A DNA stretch of 64,000 bases from Allosaccharopolyspora coralli (GCF_009664835.1 NZ_CP045929.1:2170001-2234000), one strand, 5' to 3'; numbered from the stretch's first letter, positions 29,417 to 38,758 are shown. A program made the numbers and translations. The notes: a model not told the origin generated them from the letters alone.

Positions 29417-29518
29417 GTTAGCTCCATCTCGCGACTCGGGTGGGCGCACACGTTCGGGTATGGCCGGGAGTCTCGCGCACGTCAGCTGAGCGTGCGCGTG
29501 AACCCGGCTTCACGGTTA

Positions 29519-29536
29519 ACAGTACGTGCGTTCTGT
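29519..29536. promoter_or_regulatory. Candidate AcnR operator upstream of acn
   Basis: ACAGTACGTGCGTTCTGT fits the published AcnR pattern CAGNAC-N4-GTNCTG exactly in its inner 16 bases (29520-29535). It lies 104 bases upstream of the acn start. A related, weaker site lies before the distant acnR-like gene at 8846-8861. Confidence 0.75.
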
Positions 29537-29632
29537 ATTCCGCGTCGAGGCGGGTGCGGAAAGATCCGCCCGAACGTGCACGTCTGAAGAACTTTCGCGC
29601 TTCTTTCCTCGGAAACGTCGGTTCACCACGGA

Positions 29633-29679
29633 GCGAACGGCACTTTCGCCTCGTCCTGTGGGGCGAAAGTGCCGTTCGC
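29633..29679. repeat. Palindromic repeat family B, copy 1
   Basis: GCGAACGGCACTTTCGCC (29633-29650) and its exact complement (29662-29679) form a perfect 18-bp inverted repeat around an 11-base loop beginning TCGT. It lies between the divergent acn and EamA genes, where no terminator is expected. A second copy is at 44524. Confidence 0.9.
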
Positions 29680-29747
29680 CCCACTGCGGCGGGCGCTCCC
29701 GCCCGGTGGGAAAAGACATCGGGTGCGGGAGGAGTGCGTGATGGGAT

Positions 29748-30686
29748 GTGCGCGTGAGTTTGTCGCTTCACCATCCCCGAACCACCGGCCTGCTGTTCGC
29801 CATCGCCTCCGCGATCTGCTTCGGCGGCTCCGGCCCCGCCGCGAAACCACTGATCACCGCCGGGCTCAGTCCGGTGCAGGTGGCATGGCTGCGCTTGGCC
29901 GGGGGCGCGTTGATCATGCTCCCGTTCGCGCTGCGTCATCTTGACCTCGTGCGCCGCGAGCCGAGACTGCTGCTGGGGTACGGGCTGTTCGCCATCGCGG
30001 GCGTCCAGGTCTTCTACTTCGCAGCGATCGCCACCGTTCCGGTCGGAGTCGCCCTGCTGATCGAGTTCCTCGGGCCGGTGCTCGTGCTCGGCTGGATCCG
30101 CTTCGTGCAGCGCCGTCCGGTGAGCCGTTCCGCCGCGATCGGCGTGGTGCTGGCCGTCGTCGGTCTCGCGTTCGTGGTGGAGATCTGGGCCGGGCTGGGC
30201 TTCGATCCGGTCGGGTTGCTGCTCGCGCTCGGCGCCGCCGGGTGCCAAGCCGCCTACTTCCTGCTTTCCGACCGGGGATCACAGGTCGAACCGCAGGCGC
30301 TGGCCGCCTTCGGGCTCCTGCTGGGTGCCGTGGTGGTCACGTTCATCGCCTGGCCGTGGCGGATGGACTGGTCGATCCTCGCCGGATCCGTCGAGTTCGC
30401 CGGAACACCACTTCCGGCGATCCTGGCTCTCGGATGGGTCGTGGTGGTCAGCACCGTGCTCGCCTACCTGACCGGCATCGTCGCGGTCCGGCGGCTCTCG
30501 CCGCCGGTCGCAGGGGGAGTGGCGTTCCTGGAGCCGGTCGTAGCGACCGTGCTCGCGTGGCTGCTGCTGTCCGAAGAGCTCGGTCCGTTGCAGCTGCTCG
30601 GTGGCGCCGTCGTGCTGGCCGGCGCCTACATCGCCCAGCGCGCGGCGCCGAGCAACGTGCGCGACCACGAACTCGTCGGTATCTGA
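29748..30686 (+). CDS. EamA/DMT-family exporter (RhtA-like)
   Basis: The 312-residue protein has ten hydrophobic segments in two EamA halves (GLLFAIASAICFGGSGPAAK near residue 15; GLLLALGAAGCQAAYFLLS near 155), with the C-terminal FLEPVVATVLAWLLLSEEL. Relatives export amino acids such as threonine, or other metabolites. An in-frame stop at 29739 limits the start to the GTG at 29748 or 29754; GGAGGAG lies somewhat far upstream. It is followed by a strong terminator hairpin. Confidence 0.88.
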   Translation: MRVSLSLHHPRTTGLLFAIASAICFGGSGPAAKPLITAGLSPVQVAWLRLAGGALIMLPFALRHLDLVRREPRLLLGYGLFAIAGVQVFYFAAIATVPVGVALLIEFLGPVLVLGWIRFVQRRPVSRSAAIGVVLAVVGLAFVVEIWAGLGFDPVGLLLALGAAGCQAAYFLLSDRGSQVEPQALAAFGLLLGAVVVTFIAWPWRMDWSILAGSVEFAGTPLPAILALGWVVVVSTVLAYLTGIVAVRRLSPPVAGGVAFLEPVVATVLAWLLLSEELGPLQLLGGAVVLAGAYIAQRAAPSNVRDHELVGI

Positions 30687-30697
30687 GGACCATTCAC

Positions 30698-30734
30698 GAG
30701 TGCCCGTGACGCATGCGACGCGCCACGGGCACTC
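30698..30734 (+). terminator. Terminator hairpin after the EamA gene
   Basis: GAGTGCCCGTG and CACGGGCACTC form a perfect 11-bp stem with a 15-base loop, 11 bases past the stop codon. It also faces the small ORF and the ATPase operon ending on the other strand, so it may work in both directions. Confidence 0.75.
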
Positions 30735-30762
30735 CGGCGAACCCGAATTGCTCGGGTGGGCT

Positions 30763-30870
30763 TCAGGCGACCCGCACGCGGGCGAAGGCCGACTTCGCCA
30801 GTTGCACGATCGCGGCCTCGAGGAGGGCCACGGCCAGGCCGGTGAGGATCGACGTCACAACGGTGGGCAT
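30763..30870 (-). CDS. Small membrane peptide next to the P-type ATPase (hypothetical)
   Basis: This 35-residue frame reads MPTVVTSILTGLAVALLEAA and ends ...FARVRVA: one amphipathic to hydrophobic helix with a basic C-terminus. It begins 115 bases behind the giant P-type ATPase on the same strand and just before the terminator hairpin. A weak purine-rich site precedes the ATG. Small single-helix proteins often accompany P-type ATPases, but no family is recognised, and chance cannot be ruled out for so short a frame. Confidence 0.45.
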   Translation of the reverse strand: MPTVVTSILTGLAVALLEAAIVQLAKSAFARVRVA

Positions 30871-30984
30871 GATCTCGCGCTTTCTGCCGTTCGTGCGTTC
30901 GGACGGTCCGACTATGACGGTCCCGGATGAGTGCCGAGTGGGATGCACGTGACACGCGAGTGAACCGGCCGAGAACATCGCTGG

Positions 30985-33900
30985 TCAGGGCTCGATTGCC
31001 GGGGCGAAACGCTGCCAGAGCAGCATCGCCACGGCGGCCAGTACCGCGGTGGCCACCGCGATCGCCCACTGGTGCGGCAGCAGCGGGCGGCTGCCGAAAA
31101 AGTGGCTCAGACCCGGCACCTGCACCACCGTACCCAGGATGCACAGCGACCCGAGCCCGGCTGCCAGGACGAGTGGTGTCCGCCCGCGCACCGCCAGCGT
31201 CTGGGTCATCTGCGCTGCCACCAGAGCCACCAGGCCGGTGGTCCGTGCCTGCCCAACCGTCGCGATCGGTCTCGCGGCCACCCACGCGACGCCCGCCGCG
31301 GCGGAAGTCACCGCCGCGCGCGCGTAAACGTCCCGGGTCAGCGACCTGCCCAGTGATACGTCGGGGCCCTCGGAAAGCAGCTTCTCCGGCGTGGCGTCCG
31401 GAGGGGGGCGGACCGCGATCGCGATCGCGGGCAGCACGTCGGTGAGCATGTTGACCAGCAGGAGTTGGCGGGTGTTGAGCGCGGCGCCCGCACCGAACAA
31501 CCCCGCACCGACCGAGTATCCGATCTCGCCGAGGTTGCCACCGAGCAGAACCGACAACGCATCGTGAACCGACATCCACATGCCGCGGCCCTCGACGATG
31601 CCGTCGGTGAGGGTTTCGATCGTGTCGTCGGCGACCACGAGGTCGGCTGCTTCGCGGGCCGCCGAGGTCGCACGCGAGCCGAAGGCGATGCCCACATGCG
31701 CGAGACCGATCGCGGGGACGTCGTTGGCGCCGTCGCCGGTCATCGCCACGGTCCTGTCGCCGGCGCGCAGCCGCGTGACGATTCGCGCCTTCTGCGCGGG
31801 ACTGACCCTGGCGAAAACCGCGATCTTGCCCAGTTCGCCGTCGAGCTGGTCGTCGTCGAGGTCGTCGAGCTCGCCGCCGACCATGACCCGCTTGCCGCGG
31901 AGCATGTCCAGCTCGGAGGCGATCGCCTCCGCGGTGCTCGGATGATCACCCGTGATCATCACGACGTCGACGCCGGAACGCTGCAGTCGACCGACGGCAT
32001 CCGCGGCCGTGGGATGCACCGGGTCGGCGAGCCCGAGCAGGCCGATGAAGTCGAGATCGTCGACGTCGTCCTCCTCGAGTTCGGCACGGTCGCTGGCGCT
32101 GCGTTCGGCCACCGCCAACACGCGGTAGCCCAGCAGCGCCAGTCGCTCGATCTCGGCTTCCACCGCGGCTCTGCCGTGCGCGTCGAACGCTGTCACACCG
32201 TTCTCGTCCCGCCACCCGGTGCACCGGTCCAACAGCACCTCGGGTGCCCCTTTGACATTCAGGTGCTGGTCACTGCGGGCAGCGTGGAAACCTCGGGACG
32301 GTTCGAACGGCAGCTCCGCGTGCAGCTCGCTGCCGTTCGCCCCGAGACCCAGTTCTTCGGCTCCGTCGAGGACCGCGCGGTCGGTCAGGTGCGGCACCGG
32401 CTCGCCGTTGGGGCGCGGGCTGGCCCGGGCCGCGGTGGTCACGACCCGCCGGTGCCAGTCGTGGAGGCCGTCGAGGCGGCGGCTCGATCGGCCGTCGGAA
32501 ACCTCGTGCAGCGTGATCCTGCCCTGAGTGAGAGTGCCGGTCTTGTCGAAGCACAGCGCGTCCACCCGACCGAGAGCCTCGATCGTGGACGGGCTGCGCA
32601 CCAGGACACCGCGTCGGGAGAGTCTCCGAGCTGCCGCGAGTTCGGCCAGCGTCGCCACGAACGGCAGTCCTTCCGGGACCGCCGCCACGGCAAGACCCAC
32701 CGCTCGGCCGATCGTCTCGCCCACCGGGTTGCGCCGCAGCAGGTCCACTCCGAACAGGACAGTGCCCGCGCCCACGGAGATCGGCAAGAGCTGCTTGGTC
32801 AGCTCGCTCATCCGAGCCTCGACACCGCCGTTGCCGCCCGAGGAGGATTGCGCTTCCTGCGTGGTCCGGCCGAGTTCGGTGCTCGCTCCGGTGGCCACCA
32901 CGACGGCGGTCGCCGTCCCGGAAGCCACCGCGGTGCCCTGATAGAGCATGCTGGTGCGATCCCCCGGCGTCGAAGCAGTCGTCGCGTCCACCGACTTCGA
33001 CACGAGCCGCGACTCGCCGGTCAGGCTCGACTCGTCCAACTCGAGTCGATCCGCCGCCAGCACCCGGCAGTCGGCGGGAACGCCGTCACCGGCCTGGAAC
33101 TCCACGATGTCGCCGGGCACGAGCTGGTCGGCGGGCACGGTGGAGACCTCGTCGTTCCGGCGCAGGCGCACCGGCAACTGGCCCGCGTCGAGCAGGTGAG
33201 CCAGTTCGCGGTCGGTGGCGATGCGTTGGACGCCGTCGACGGTCGCGCTGACCGCCAGCACCCCGGTGATGAGCACGGCGTCGAGTGCCGAGCCGAGAGC
33301 CGCGGAGACGGCAGCCCCCGCCGCGAGCACCGGCGTCATCGGGTTGATCAAGCCTTCGACGGTGGCGCTGACGATTCCGGTGCGCGGGGCGTTCTCGTTC
33401 CTCGGCGTCGTCCGATCGGCCGAAGCGGAGGCACTGAGTCCGCGCTCGGAGGTGCTGAGCACGTTCAGCACAGTCTCCGGCGGCATCGCGTGCCAGGGGG
33501 TGCGTTGCTGGGGCACTGGTGGCGGTTGCCTGCTGGTTTGCATGCCGATCCACGTACCCGCGCCGAGCGCACCCAGCGTGGCGCACTGGACGGGGACGGA
33601 GGCACGGGCGGGGGCGCCCGCCGACGGCCCGAACGCCGCGAAGAGTGCGGCAACCGATGATCCGGCCGTCGACAGCCCGGCGGCCTGCCTGCTAGCGCTC
33701 CGTGCACCCTGCACGGACGAGAGCAGCAGATGCGTGCTCGCCCCGTCGGGGCACACCACGTCGGCTGACCATGGCGGGGTGGCCCGCTGCACTCCGATGC
33801 CGACGTCGGATGCGGTCAGCGCGGCGGCCGACCTCGTGGACACCACCGCGACGGTACGACCCTCGGCCTGCAAATCCCGGACGGAACTGGCCAAATGCGT

Positions 33901-35313
33901 GCCACCGGCGACCAGCCTCTCGACCCGCAGTCGTCGGTCGAGCTTGCTGGACACGCCCCCGACGACCACCTCCGCCGACGAGCGGGCGGCTTCCACCCAC
34001 GCTTCGGCGAGCGGGTCGAGCTCGGCCGCCACGGTGACGAGCGCGATCGGTGTCGACTCGAAGCCGAGCACGGCGACGTCGGCGCCTCGTGCCCGCTGCT
34101 GGTGCGCCAGGTCCCGGACGTCCTCTGGCAGGGGGTAATCCGACAGCGGGCCGGTCGTCCACCCGTCACGCTCGTGCCGTCGGGTCGGGTGCAGCGGATC
34201 GACCAGCGCCGTGGCGCGGTCGAACAGCTCGGACTCGTCGGCGGAAGTGTTGATCAACGTGACCGAGTCGATGGAGCGCCCACCGGTGACCAGCACGTCG
34301 GAGTCGATCACCACGGTGTCGACTCGATCCAGCCTGCGCAGCGCCTCGGGGTCGAGGACCAGTGCGTCCCGATTGGACAGCGTGACCGACATCTGTGCGC
34401 TGAACGCTTCTCGCCCGGCCTTCGCGGGACGAGGGATGCCCGCGAGCAGCGCGGCGAGCGCGCGCTGTGGGTCCCGGGTGCTGGCCAGCACCGCCGCGTA
34501 CCCGGCCAACGCCGCACCGCCCGCGAAGTTGGAGACCCGTTCGACCGGTCCGTCCGCAAGCACTGTTGGCCGAGGCTCGGTCGAGACCGGTTCGGACCGA
34601 TGATGTCCGGGAGCCGCGGTCGCGTCCCACCGTTGCCACGCCTGATGCCGGGCGATCGCTTCGCGGGATGCGGACCACCGACCACAGGCGTCGACGAAGA
34701 CTCCGAGCGGACTTCCGGCGAGGCTTTGCGTCGCGGCGCCGCCCAGGGTGAGGGCTGTGTCGGTGACGGTCGGCCCGAGCCTGTCGCGACATTGCGTGCG
34801 TAGCCAGGGCACCGAGTCCACGAGGGAGGTCACGGCCGGGACGAGCGGCGAGACCCCGGGCACGGGCAGGACAGCGCCGATCGAGGCGTATCCGAGCCCG
34901 ACAAGGCTGGTCCCCAGTGCGCCGACCTCGCGCAGCAGAGTGTCGGCGTTGGCCGGGTGCGCCGCACTGCCCGGGGCGGGCCCGTGCTGGTCAAGCCCGT
35001 ACTCGGCCTCGACCTCCGCGACGATCCCGGCAAGCTGATCCACGTCGACCAGCTGCGAATCGTGATCGACGACGACACGGCCGAGGACGGCGTTGACTTC
35101 GGCGGCGTGCACGCCGGCGCGGTCGTTCAACCGATTCTCGACGGCTCGTGCGATGTCCGTTCCGGACTCCTGCGTGCCCCGGAGTTCCAGGTGGACCCGT
35201 TCCTCGCTCCGGTACATCCGCCGCTGTGACGGGGAGGCGAGGAGGGTGTCGACCGCGTGCGCGACGGGGGCTGCCATGTCCGAGGCACGTGACAGCAGCC
35301 AGCCGAGCGGCAT
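30985..35313 (-). CDS. Giant cation-translocating P-type ATPase (CtpH/CtpI-like)
   Basis: At 1442 residues this is about twice the usual length and matches the mycobacterial CtpH/CtpI class. The N-terminus has a heavy-metal-associated-like segment (about 25-100), then a degenerate ATPase half in which the phosphorylation motif is eroded to VVIDSDVLVTG (about residue 336). The second half is complete: LDESSLTGES near 766, CFDKTGTLTQG with the phosphorylated aspartate near 923, MTGDGANDVPA near 1194, and C-terminal helices with NMLTDVLPAIAIAV. The transported ion is unknown; the class is closest to Ca2+/Mg2+-type pumps. The ATG at 35313 follows AAAGGAG; a 45-residue longer frame is not supported. 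Confidence 0.92.
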   Translation of the reverse strand: MPLGWLLSRASDMAAPVAHAVDTLLASPSQRRMYRSEERVHLELRGTQESGTDIARAVENRLNDRAGVHAAEVNAVLGRVVVDHDSQLVDVDQLAGIVAEVEAEYGLDQHGPAPGSAAHPANADTLLREVGALGTSLVGLGYASIGAVLPVPGVSPLVPAVTSLVDSVPWLRTQCRDRLGPTVTDTALTLGGAATQSLAGSPLGVFVDACGRWSASREAIARHQAWQRWDATAAPGHHRSEPVSTEPRPTVLADGPVERVSNFAGGAALAGYAAVLASTRDPQRALAALLAGIPRPAKAGREAFSAQMSVTLSNRDALVLDPEALRRLDRVDTVVIDSDVLVTGGRSIDSVTLINTSADESELFDRATALVDPLHPTRRHERDGWTTGPLSDYPLPEDVRDLAHQQRARGADVAVLGFESTPIALVTVAAELDPLAEAWVEAARSSAEVVVGGVSSKLDRRLRVERLVAGGTHLASSVRDLQAEGRTVAVVSTRSAAALTASDVGIGVQRATPPWSADVVCPDGASTHLLLSSVQGARSASRQAAGLSTAGSSVAALFAAFGPSAGAPARASVPVQCATLGALGAGTWIGMQTSRQPPPVPQQRTPWHAMPPETVLNVLSTSERGLSASASADRTTPRNENAPRTGIVSATVEGLINPMTPVLAAGAAVSAALGSALDAVLITGVLAVSATVDGVQRIATDRELAHLLDAGQLPVRLRRNDEVSTVPADQLVPGDIVEFQAGDGVPADCRVLAADRLELDESSLTGESRLVSKSVDATTASTPGDRTSMLYQGTAVASGTATAVVVATGASTELGRTTQEAQSSSGGNGGVEARMSELTKQLLPISVGAGTVLFGVDLLRRNPVGETIGRAVGLAVAAVPEGLPFVATLAELAAARRLSRRGVLVRSPSTIEALGRVDALCFDKTGTLTQGRITLHEVSDGRSSRRLDGLHDWHRRVVTTAARASPRPNGEPVPHLTDRAVLDGAEELGLGANGSELHAELPFEPSRGFHAARSDQHLNVKGAPEVLLDRCTGWRDENGVTAFDAHGRAAVEAEIERLALLGYRVLAVAERSASDRAELEEDDVDDLDFIGLLGLADPVHPTAADAVGRLQRSGVDVVMITGDHPSTAEAIASELDMLRGKRVMVGGELDDLDDDQLDGELGKIAVFARVSPAQKARIVTRLRAGDRTVAMTGDGANDVPAIGLAHVGIAFGSRATSAAREAADLVVADDTIETLTDGIVEGRGMWMSVHDALSVLLGGNLGEIGYSVGAGLFGAGAALNTRQLLLVNMLTDVLPAIAIAVRPPPDATPEKLLSEGPDVSLGRSLTRDVYARAAVTSAAAGVAWVAARPIATVGQARTTGLVALVAAQMTQTLAVRGRTPLVLAAGLGSLCILGTVVQVPGLSHFFGSRPLLPHQWAIAVATAVLAAVAMLLWQRFAPAIEP

Positions 35314-35372
35314 CGATGCTCCTTTCGTACCCCGGATGCACAGCGCGTCCGCGACGCCCGGCTTGTGTCGCG

Positions 35373-35882
35373 CTACTCCTGGTTCGCGTCGGATCGCTGG
35401 TGGGAGACCAGCTCGGTGGCGACGCCGATGGCCACGGCGACGGGCCATTCGATGACGCTGAACACCGTGCCCGCGGCGAGTGCGCCGTAGAACACCGCGC
35501 GGTCCCGCGCCGGCAGCTGGGCGCGGACCGTGTCCATGGCGCTGTTGACGTCCTCGCGGCTCGGCATCATGTCCTGGACGTCGGGCAGGCTTGGCAGCCG
35601 CAGGTCGGTCCGGTGGAACTCCGCGGTGACGTACGGCAGCGTGATCGTGGGGCCGGTCGGTTTCGCCTGCGCCGTGGTTCCGCTGCCGGTCGGTGAACCC
35701 GTGTTCGCCTGTGACGTCGTGGTTCGGCTGCTGGTCGACGAGCGCTGCTGCGCGGCGGAGGTGGATCTGCTCGTGCTACTCGCCGTGGACGTGCTCTTGC
35801 CGGCGCTCGATCCGGAGTTCTTCCGGCCGGTCTGTCCGGAACTTCGTTGGGTGCTGGGACGCGCCCGCGTTTTCGTGGCCAT
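35373..35882 (-). CDS. Basic Ser/Thr-rich protein with C-terminal membrane helix (hypothetical)
   Basis: The 169-residue protein has a low-complexity, basic and Ser/Thr-rich N-terminal 75 residues (repeats of STSRSTSAAQQRSS type), a middle part with LPYVTAEFHRTDLRLPSLPD, and a C-terminal hydrophobic segment (AVFYGALAAGTVFSVIEWPV). It lies 59 bases upstream of the giant P-type ATPase on the same strand, so the two are probably cotranscribed. AGGAGAGGAG before the ATG at 35882 supports the start. I do not recognise a function; a membrane-anchored partner of the ATPase is a guess from position. Confidence 0.75.
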   Translation of the reverse strand: MATKTRARPSTQRSSGQTGRKNSGSSAGKSTSTASSTSRSTSAAQQRSSTSSRTTTSQANTGSPTGSGTTAQAKPTGPTITLPYVTAEFHRTDLRLPSLPDVQDMMPSREDVNSAMDTVRAQLPARDRAVFYGALAAGTVFSVIEWPVAVAIGVATELVSHQRSDANQE

Positions 35883-36121
35883 GACTGCTCCTCTCCTGGG
35901 AGTCGCAAGACTTTTCAGAGTACTCCGGTGCGCCGAGTTCACAATTCGCTCGTGACCCGATCCGGGCACGTTGGTGATTTCCCGTGGCCTGAAGGAGTGT
36001 TGAGTTCTCTCGCTTTCGTCCCTGGGCGGGGTGATCTTCAGCTTTTGGGCGGGAGCAGCCGTGCACGTCGGCATCGGGCGCGTCTCGCGAGGACGAATTG
36101 CGACATGGGAGGGTGACAGCC

Positions 36122-36958
36122 GTGGCAGAACAGCCCGTCGGCGAGCAACCGCACGATCAGTGGGCGCGTGCGCGTGAGGTTTTCGCGTCCGCGCGGCGCG
36201 TCACCGCTCTGACCGGTGCCGGCGTCTCCACTGCCTCCGGCATTCCGGACTTTCGGGGCCCACAAGGAATGTGGACACGGAATCCCGAGTCACAGCGCCT
36301 CACCGACATCTCGGCCTACGTCGCCGACCCGGAGGTGCGCACGCTCGCGTGGCAGCGGCGACTGACGCACCCGGCCTGGGACGCGGTGCCCGGCTCGGCG
36401 CATCGAGCGCTGGCCGATCTCGACCACGCCGGGCGCCTCGGCGCGCTGATCACGCAGAACATCGACGAGCTGCACCAGCAGTCCGGTGTCGACGCGTCCC
36501 GGATCATCGAACTGCACGGCACGTTGTTCGCGACGATCTGCCTGGACTGTGGTGCTACCGGAAGCATGCACGCCTCCCTGGCGCGGGTCCGCGACGGCGA
36601 GGGCGATCCACCGTGCCGGGCGTGCGGGGGAATCCTCAAGTCCCGCACCGTCTCGTTCGGCGAATCCCTCGACCCGGCAGTACTGCGGGCGGCCCAGCGG
36701 GCTGCGTTGAACTGCGACGTCTTCCTCGCGGCGGGCACGTCGTTGACCGTCGCACCCGCCGCCGGGCTCGCCGAACTGTCCGTGCGGGCGGGCGCTCGCC
36801 TGATCATCTGCAACGCGGAACCGACGCCGTACGACGCCCTCGCCACCGCCGTGCTCGGCGGTGCGCTCGAGGACGTGTTGCCCGCGCTCGTCGCGGAGCC
36901 GTTCGATCCTGCCGACGCGCCACTGCGCACGTACGGCGACCCCGGCACCTGGGCCTGA
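36122..36958 (+). CDS. Sir2-family NAD-dependent protein deacylase
   Basis: The 278-residue sirtuin removes acyl groups from lysine using NAD+. Motifs: GAGVSTASGIPDFRG near residue 33, TQNIDELHQ near 111, the catalytic His132 in IIELHGTLF, a zinc site with Cys140, Cys143, Cys165 and Cys168 (CLDCG, CRACGG), SFGESL and GTSLTVAPAAGL. I use the GTG at 36122, which has GGGAGGG 8 bases upstream; a TTG and a GTG further up are weaker. The gene is alone and divergent from the Ser/Thr-rich protein gene. Confidence 0.92.
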   Translation: MAEQPVGEQPHDQWARAREVFASARRVTALTGAGVSTASGIPDFRGPQGMWTRNPESQRLTDISAYVADPEVRTLAWQRRLTHPAWDAVPGSAHRALADLDHAGRLGALITQNIDELHQQSGVDASRIIELHGTLFATICLDCGATGSMHASLARVRDGEGDPPCRACGGILKSRTVSFGESLDPAVLRAAQRAALNCDVFLAAGTSLTVAPAAGLAELSVRAGARLIICNAEPTPYDALATAVLGGALEDVLPALVAEPFDPADAPLRTYGDPGTWA

Positions 36959-37342
36959 TCCGACTGGGCCTGATGTGACCCGCTCGCCTGCGAGGGCATT
37001 GTGGAACTGCCGTGGGTGCTCCGGTACCGCCGCCGCAGTTCCTGCCTCGCGGGGTTGGGGTGAGCGGGTGGTCGGTCTGCGTTAGGCAGAGGAGAGGCTG
37101 TCGGCGCACCTTGCCTCACAACAGTCTTCAATCCGCACCCTCTTACCCGGCCGAGTGACCTTTCCTGTTCACCCGTGTGACGCATGCGTCGGCGTGTTGC
37201 GCACGGTGCCGCCGGGACACGAGTGGCACGGTGGCCGATCATCGGTGACACTTCTTCCGGGTTGTTCTTGATCCGGACGTTGTCCCATGGCATCCGCGGT
37301 CCCACGGCGTCCGCGCAGACGTAACCGCAGGAGGTGGCGGTC
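36959..37342. other. Intergenic region with nested hairpin, no gene seen
   Basis: A compound hairpin occupies 36978-37069: ACCCGCTC/GAGCGGGT outside, GCGAGG/CCTCGC in the middle and GGAACTGC/GCAGTTCC inside. The stretch GAGGGCATTGTGGAACT resembles the left end of family C, so this may be a diverged short copy and a terminator for the sirtuin gene. The rest, 37070-37342, should hold the promoter of the NlpC/P60 gene. I looked for a ydaO-type riboswitch, which often precedes such genes, and did not find its conserved blocks. Confidence 0.5.
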
Positions 37343-38710
37343 GTGCTCCGACCCAGGTGTCCCCGGGCCGGCGAAGGTGCGGCAGTGAGGTCCGTGACCT
37401 CCCTGATCGTCGCCACGGTTCTCGCGCTCGTGCTCCCCGGCACGAGCGCGAGCGCGCCGCCGGCACCTCCGAACCCGAGCGACGAGGAGATCCAGTCCGG
37501 CCGCGCGGAATCGCAGAGCGCGGCGGGTCGGGTCGGAACGCTGGCCACCCACCTCGCCGAGGCGGAGGGGCAGCTGGTCAACCTCAACGCCCGGGTCGAA
37601 GTGAAAATGGAGGACGCCAACAAGGCACGGGTCGACCTGCAACGAGCACAGGACGATCATGCCGAGGCTCTCCAGATCGCCGAGTCGGCCGCCGCCGAGT
37701 CTCGCGCCGCCGCAGACCGCATCGAGGATCAACGACAGCGGCTCGACCAGTTCGCGGCAGGCAGCTACCGGCAGGGCAGCGCTCTGGGCTCCGCTTCCGC
37801 CTTCGTCGGGGCGGACAGCCCGAAGGAGGTTCTCGACCGAGCGGAGATGCTCGACGCGGTCAGTGCCTCGCAGGGTGAGGTCCTCGACGGCCTGCACCGA
37901 GCCAGGACGCACCAGGCCAACAAGGATTCGGTGGCGCGCGAGGCTCTCCAGGAGGCGGCGGCCAAGCGGTCCGCGGCAGACGACGCCCGCGCGACGGCCG
38001 AAGAGGCCGAGAACGCGGCCGTAGCGGCCCAGTCCGATCAGGTCGCCGAGAACGCTCGCCTCGAAAGCGAAAAGGACCGGCTGAACCGGGAGCTTCAGCA
38101 GGCGCGGTCGAACGTCGCGGGCCTGGAAGCGCAACGCGGCCGCTACGAGGACTGGCTGGCGGCCAAGGAACGAGAGGAACAAGCGGCGGCAGCGGCCGCC
38201 GCTGCGGCCGCAGAGGAGCAGAGCAGTGACTCGTCCGGCGACTCCGGCTCGTCCTCCGGCTCGACGGGTGAGGTCGGCGCCCCGGCAGGGGACTCCGTGG
38301 AGGTCGCGGTCGACCGAGCGTTGTCGCAGCTCGGCGTCACCTACGCATGGGGTGGCGGCAACGCGAACGGCCCGACCAAGGGGATCCGCGACGGAGGAGT
38401 CGCCGACTCCTACGGCGACTACCAGAAGGTCGGATTCGACTGTTCGGGCTTGATGATCTACGCCTTCGCCGGAGTCGGGGTCGAGTTGGCGCACTACAGC
38501 GGCTACCAATACGACTCAGGGACGAAGGTGCCGCTCTCACAGATGCAGCGTGGCGACATGCTGTTCTGGGAGGACGGCGGGCGCACGCACCACGTGGCGA
38601 TGTACCTGGGCGACGGGCAGATGGTCGAAGCGCCGTACTCGGGCTCGCAGGTGCGGGTGACGTCGGTGCGTTACAGCGGCATCGCACCGTACGCGGTGCG
38701 CTTGCTCTGA
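37343..38710 (+). CDS. NlpC/P60 peptidoglycan endopeptidase (RipA-like)
   Basis: The 455-residue secreted protein has a signal peptide (SLIVATVLALVLPGTSASA), a long coiled coil (about residues 45-265, rich in Ala, Glu and Arg), a Ser/Gly linker (about 275-300) and an NlpC/P60 domain (about 305-450). The catalytic cysteine lies near 366 (KVGFDCSGLMIYAF) and the histidine near 416 (RTHHVAMYLGDG). Such enzymes cut the D-iGlu-mDAP bond in cell division. In mycobacteria ripA sits upstream of moxR1 as it does here. The GTG at 37343 is chosen because AGGAGG ends 8 bases before it. Confidence 0.92.
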   Translation: MLRPRCPRAGEGAAVRSVTSLIVATVLALVLPGTSASAPPAPPNPSDEEIQSGRAESQSAAGRVGTLATHLAEAEGQLVNLNARVEVKMEDANKARVDLQRAQDDHAEALQIAESAAAESRAAADRIEDQRQRLDQFAAGSYRQGSALGSASAFVGADSPKEVLDRAEMLDAVSASQGEVLDGLHRARTHQANKDSVAREALQEAAAKRSAADDARATAEEAENAAVAAQSDQVAENARLESEKDRLNRELQQARSNVAGLEAQRGRYEDWLAAKEREEQAAAAAAAAAAEEQSSDSSGDSGSSSGSTGEVGAPAGDSVEVAVDRALSQLGVTYAWGGGNANGPTKGIRDGGVADSYGDYQKVGFDCSGLMIYAFAGVGVELAHYSGYQYDSGTKVPLSQMQRGDMLFWEDGGRTHHVAMYLGDGQMVEAPYSGSQVRVTSVRYSGIAPYAVRLL

Positions 38711-38758
38711 CGTGCGGCCGGCGCGGCGATCTCGAACCCGTGATGTGAGGATCGCGCC

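Noticed and set aside
31465-33660. 731-codon open frame opposite the P-type ATPase
   Set aside because: It is antisense to clear ATPase motifs and has no domain or ribosome site.
37070-37342. Possible ydaO (c-di-AMP) riboswitch before the NlpC/P60 gene
   Set aside because: Such riboswitches often precede these genes, but the conserved blocks of the aptamer could not be found in this stretch.
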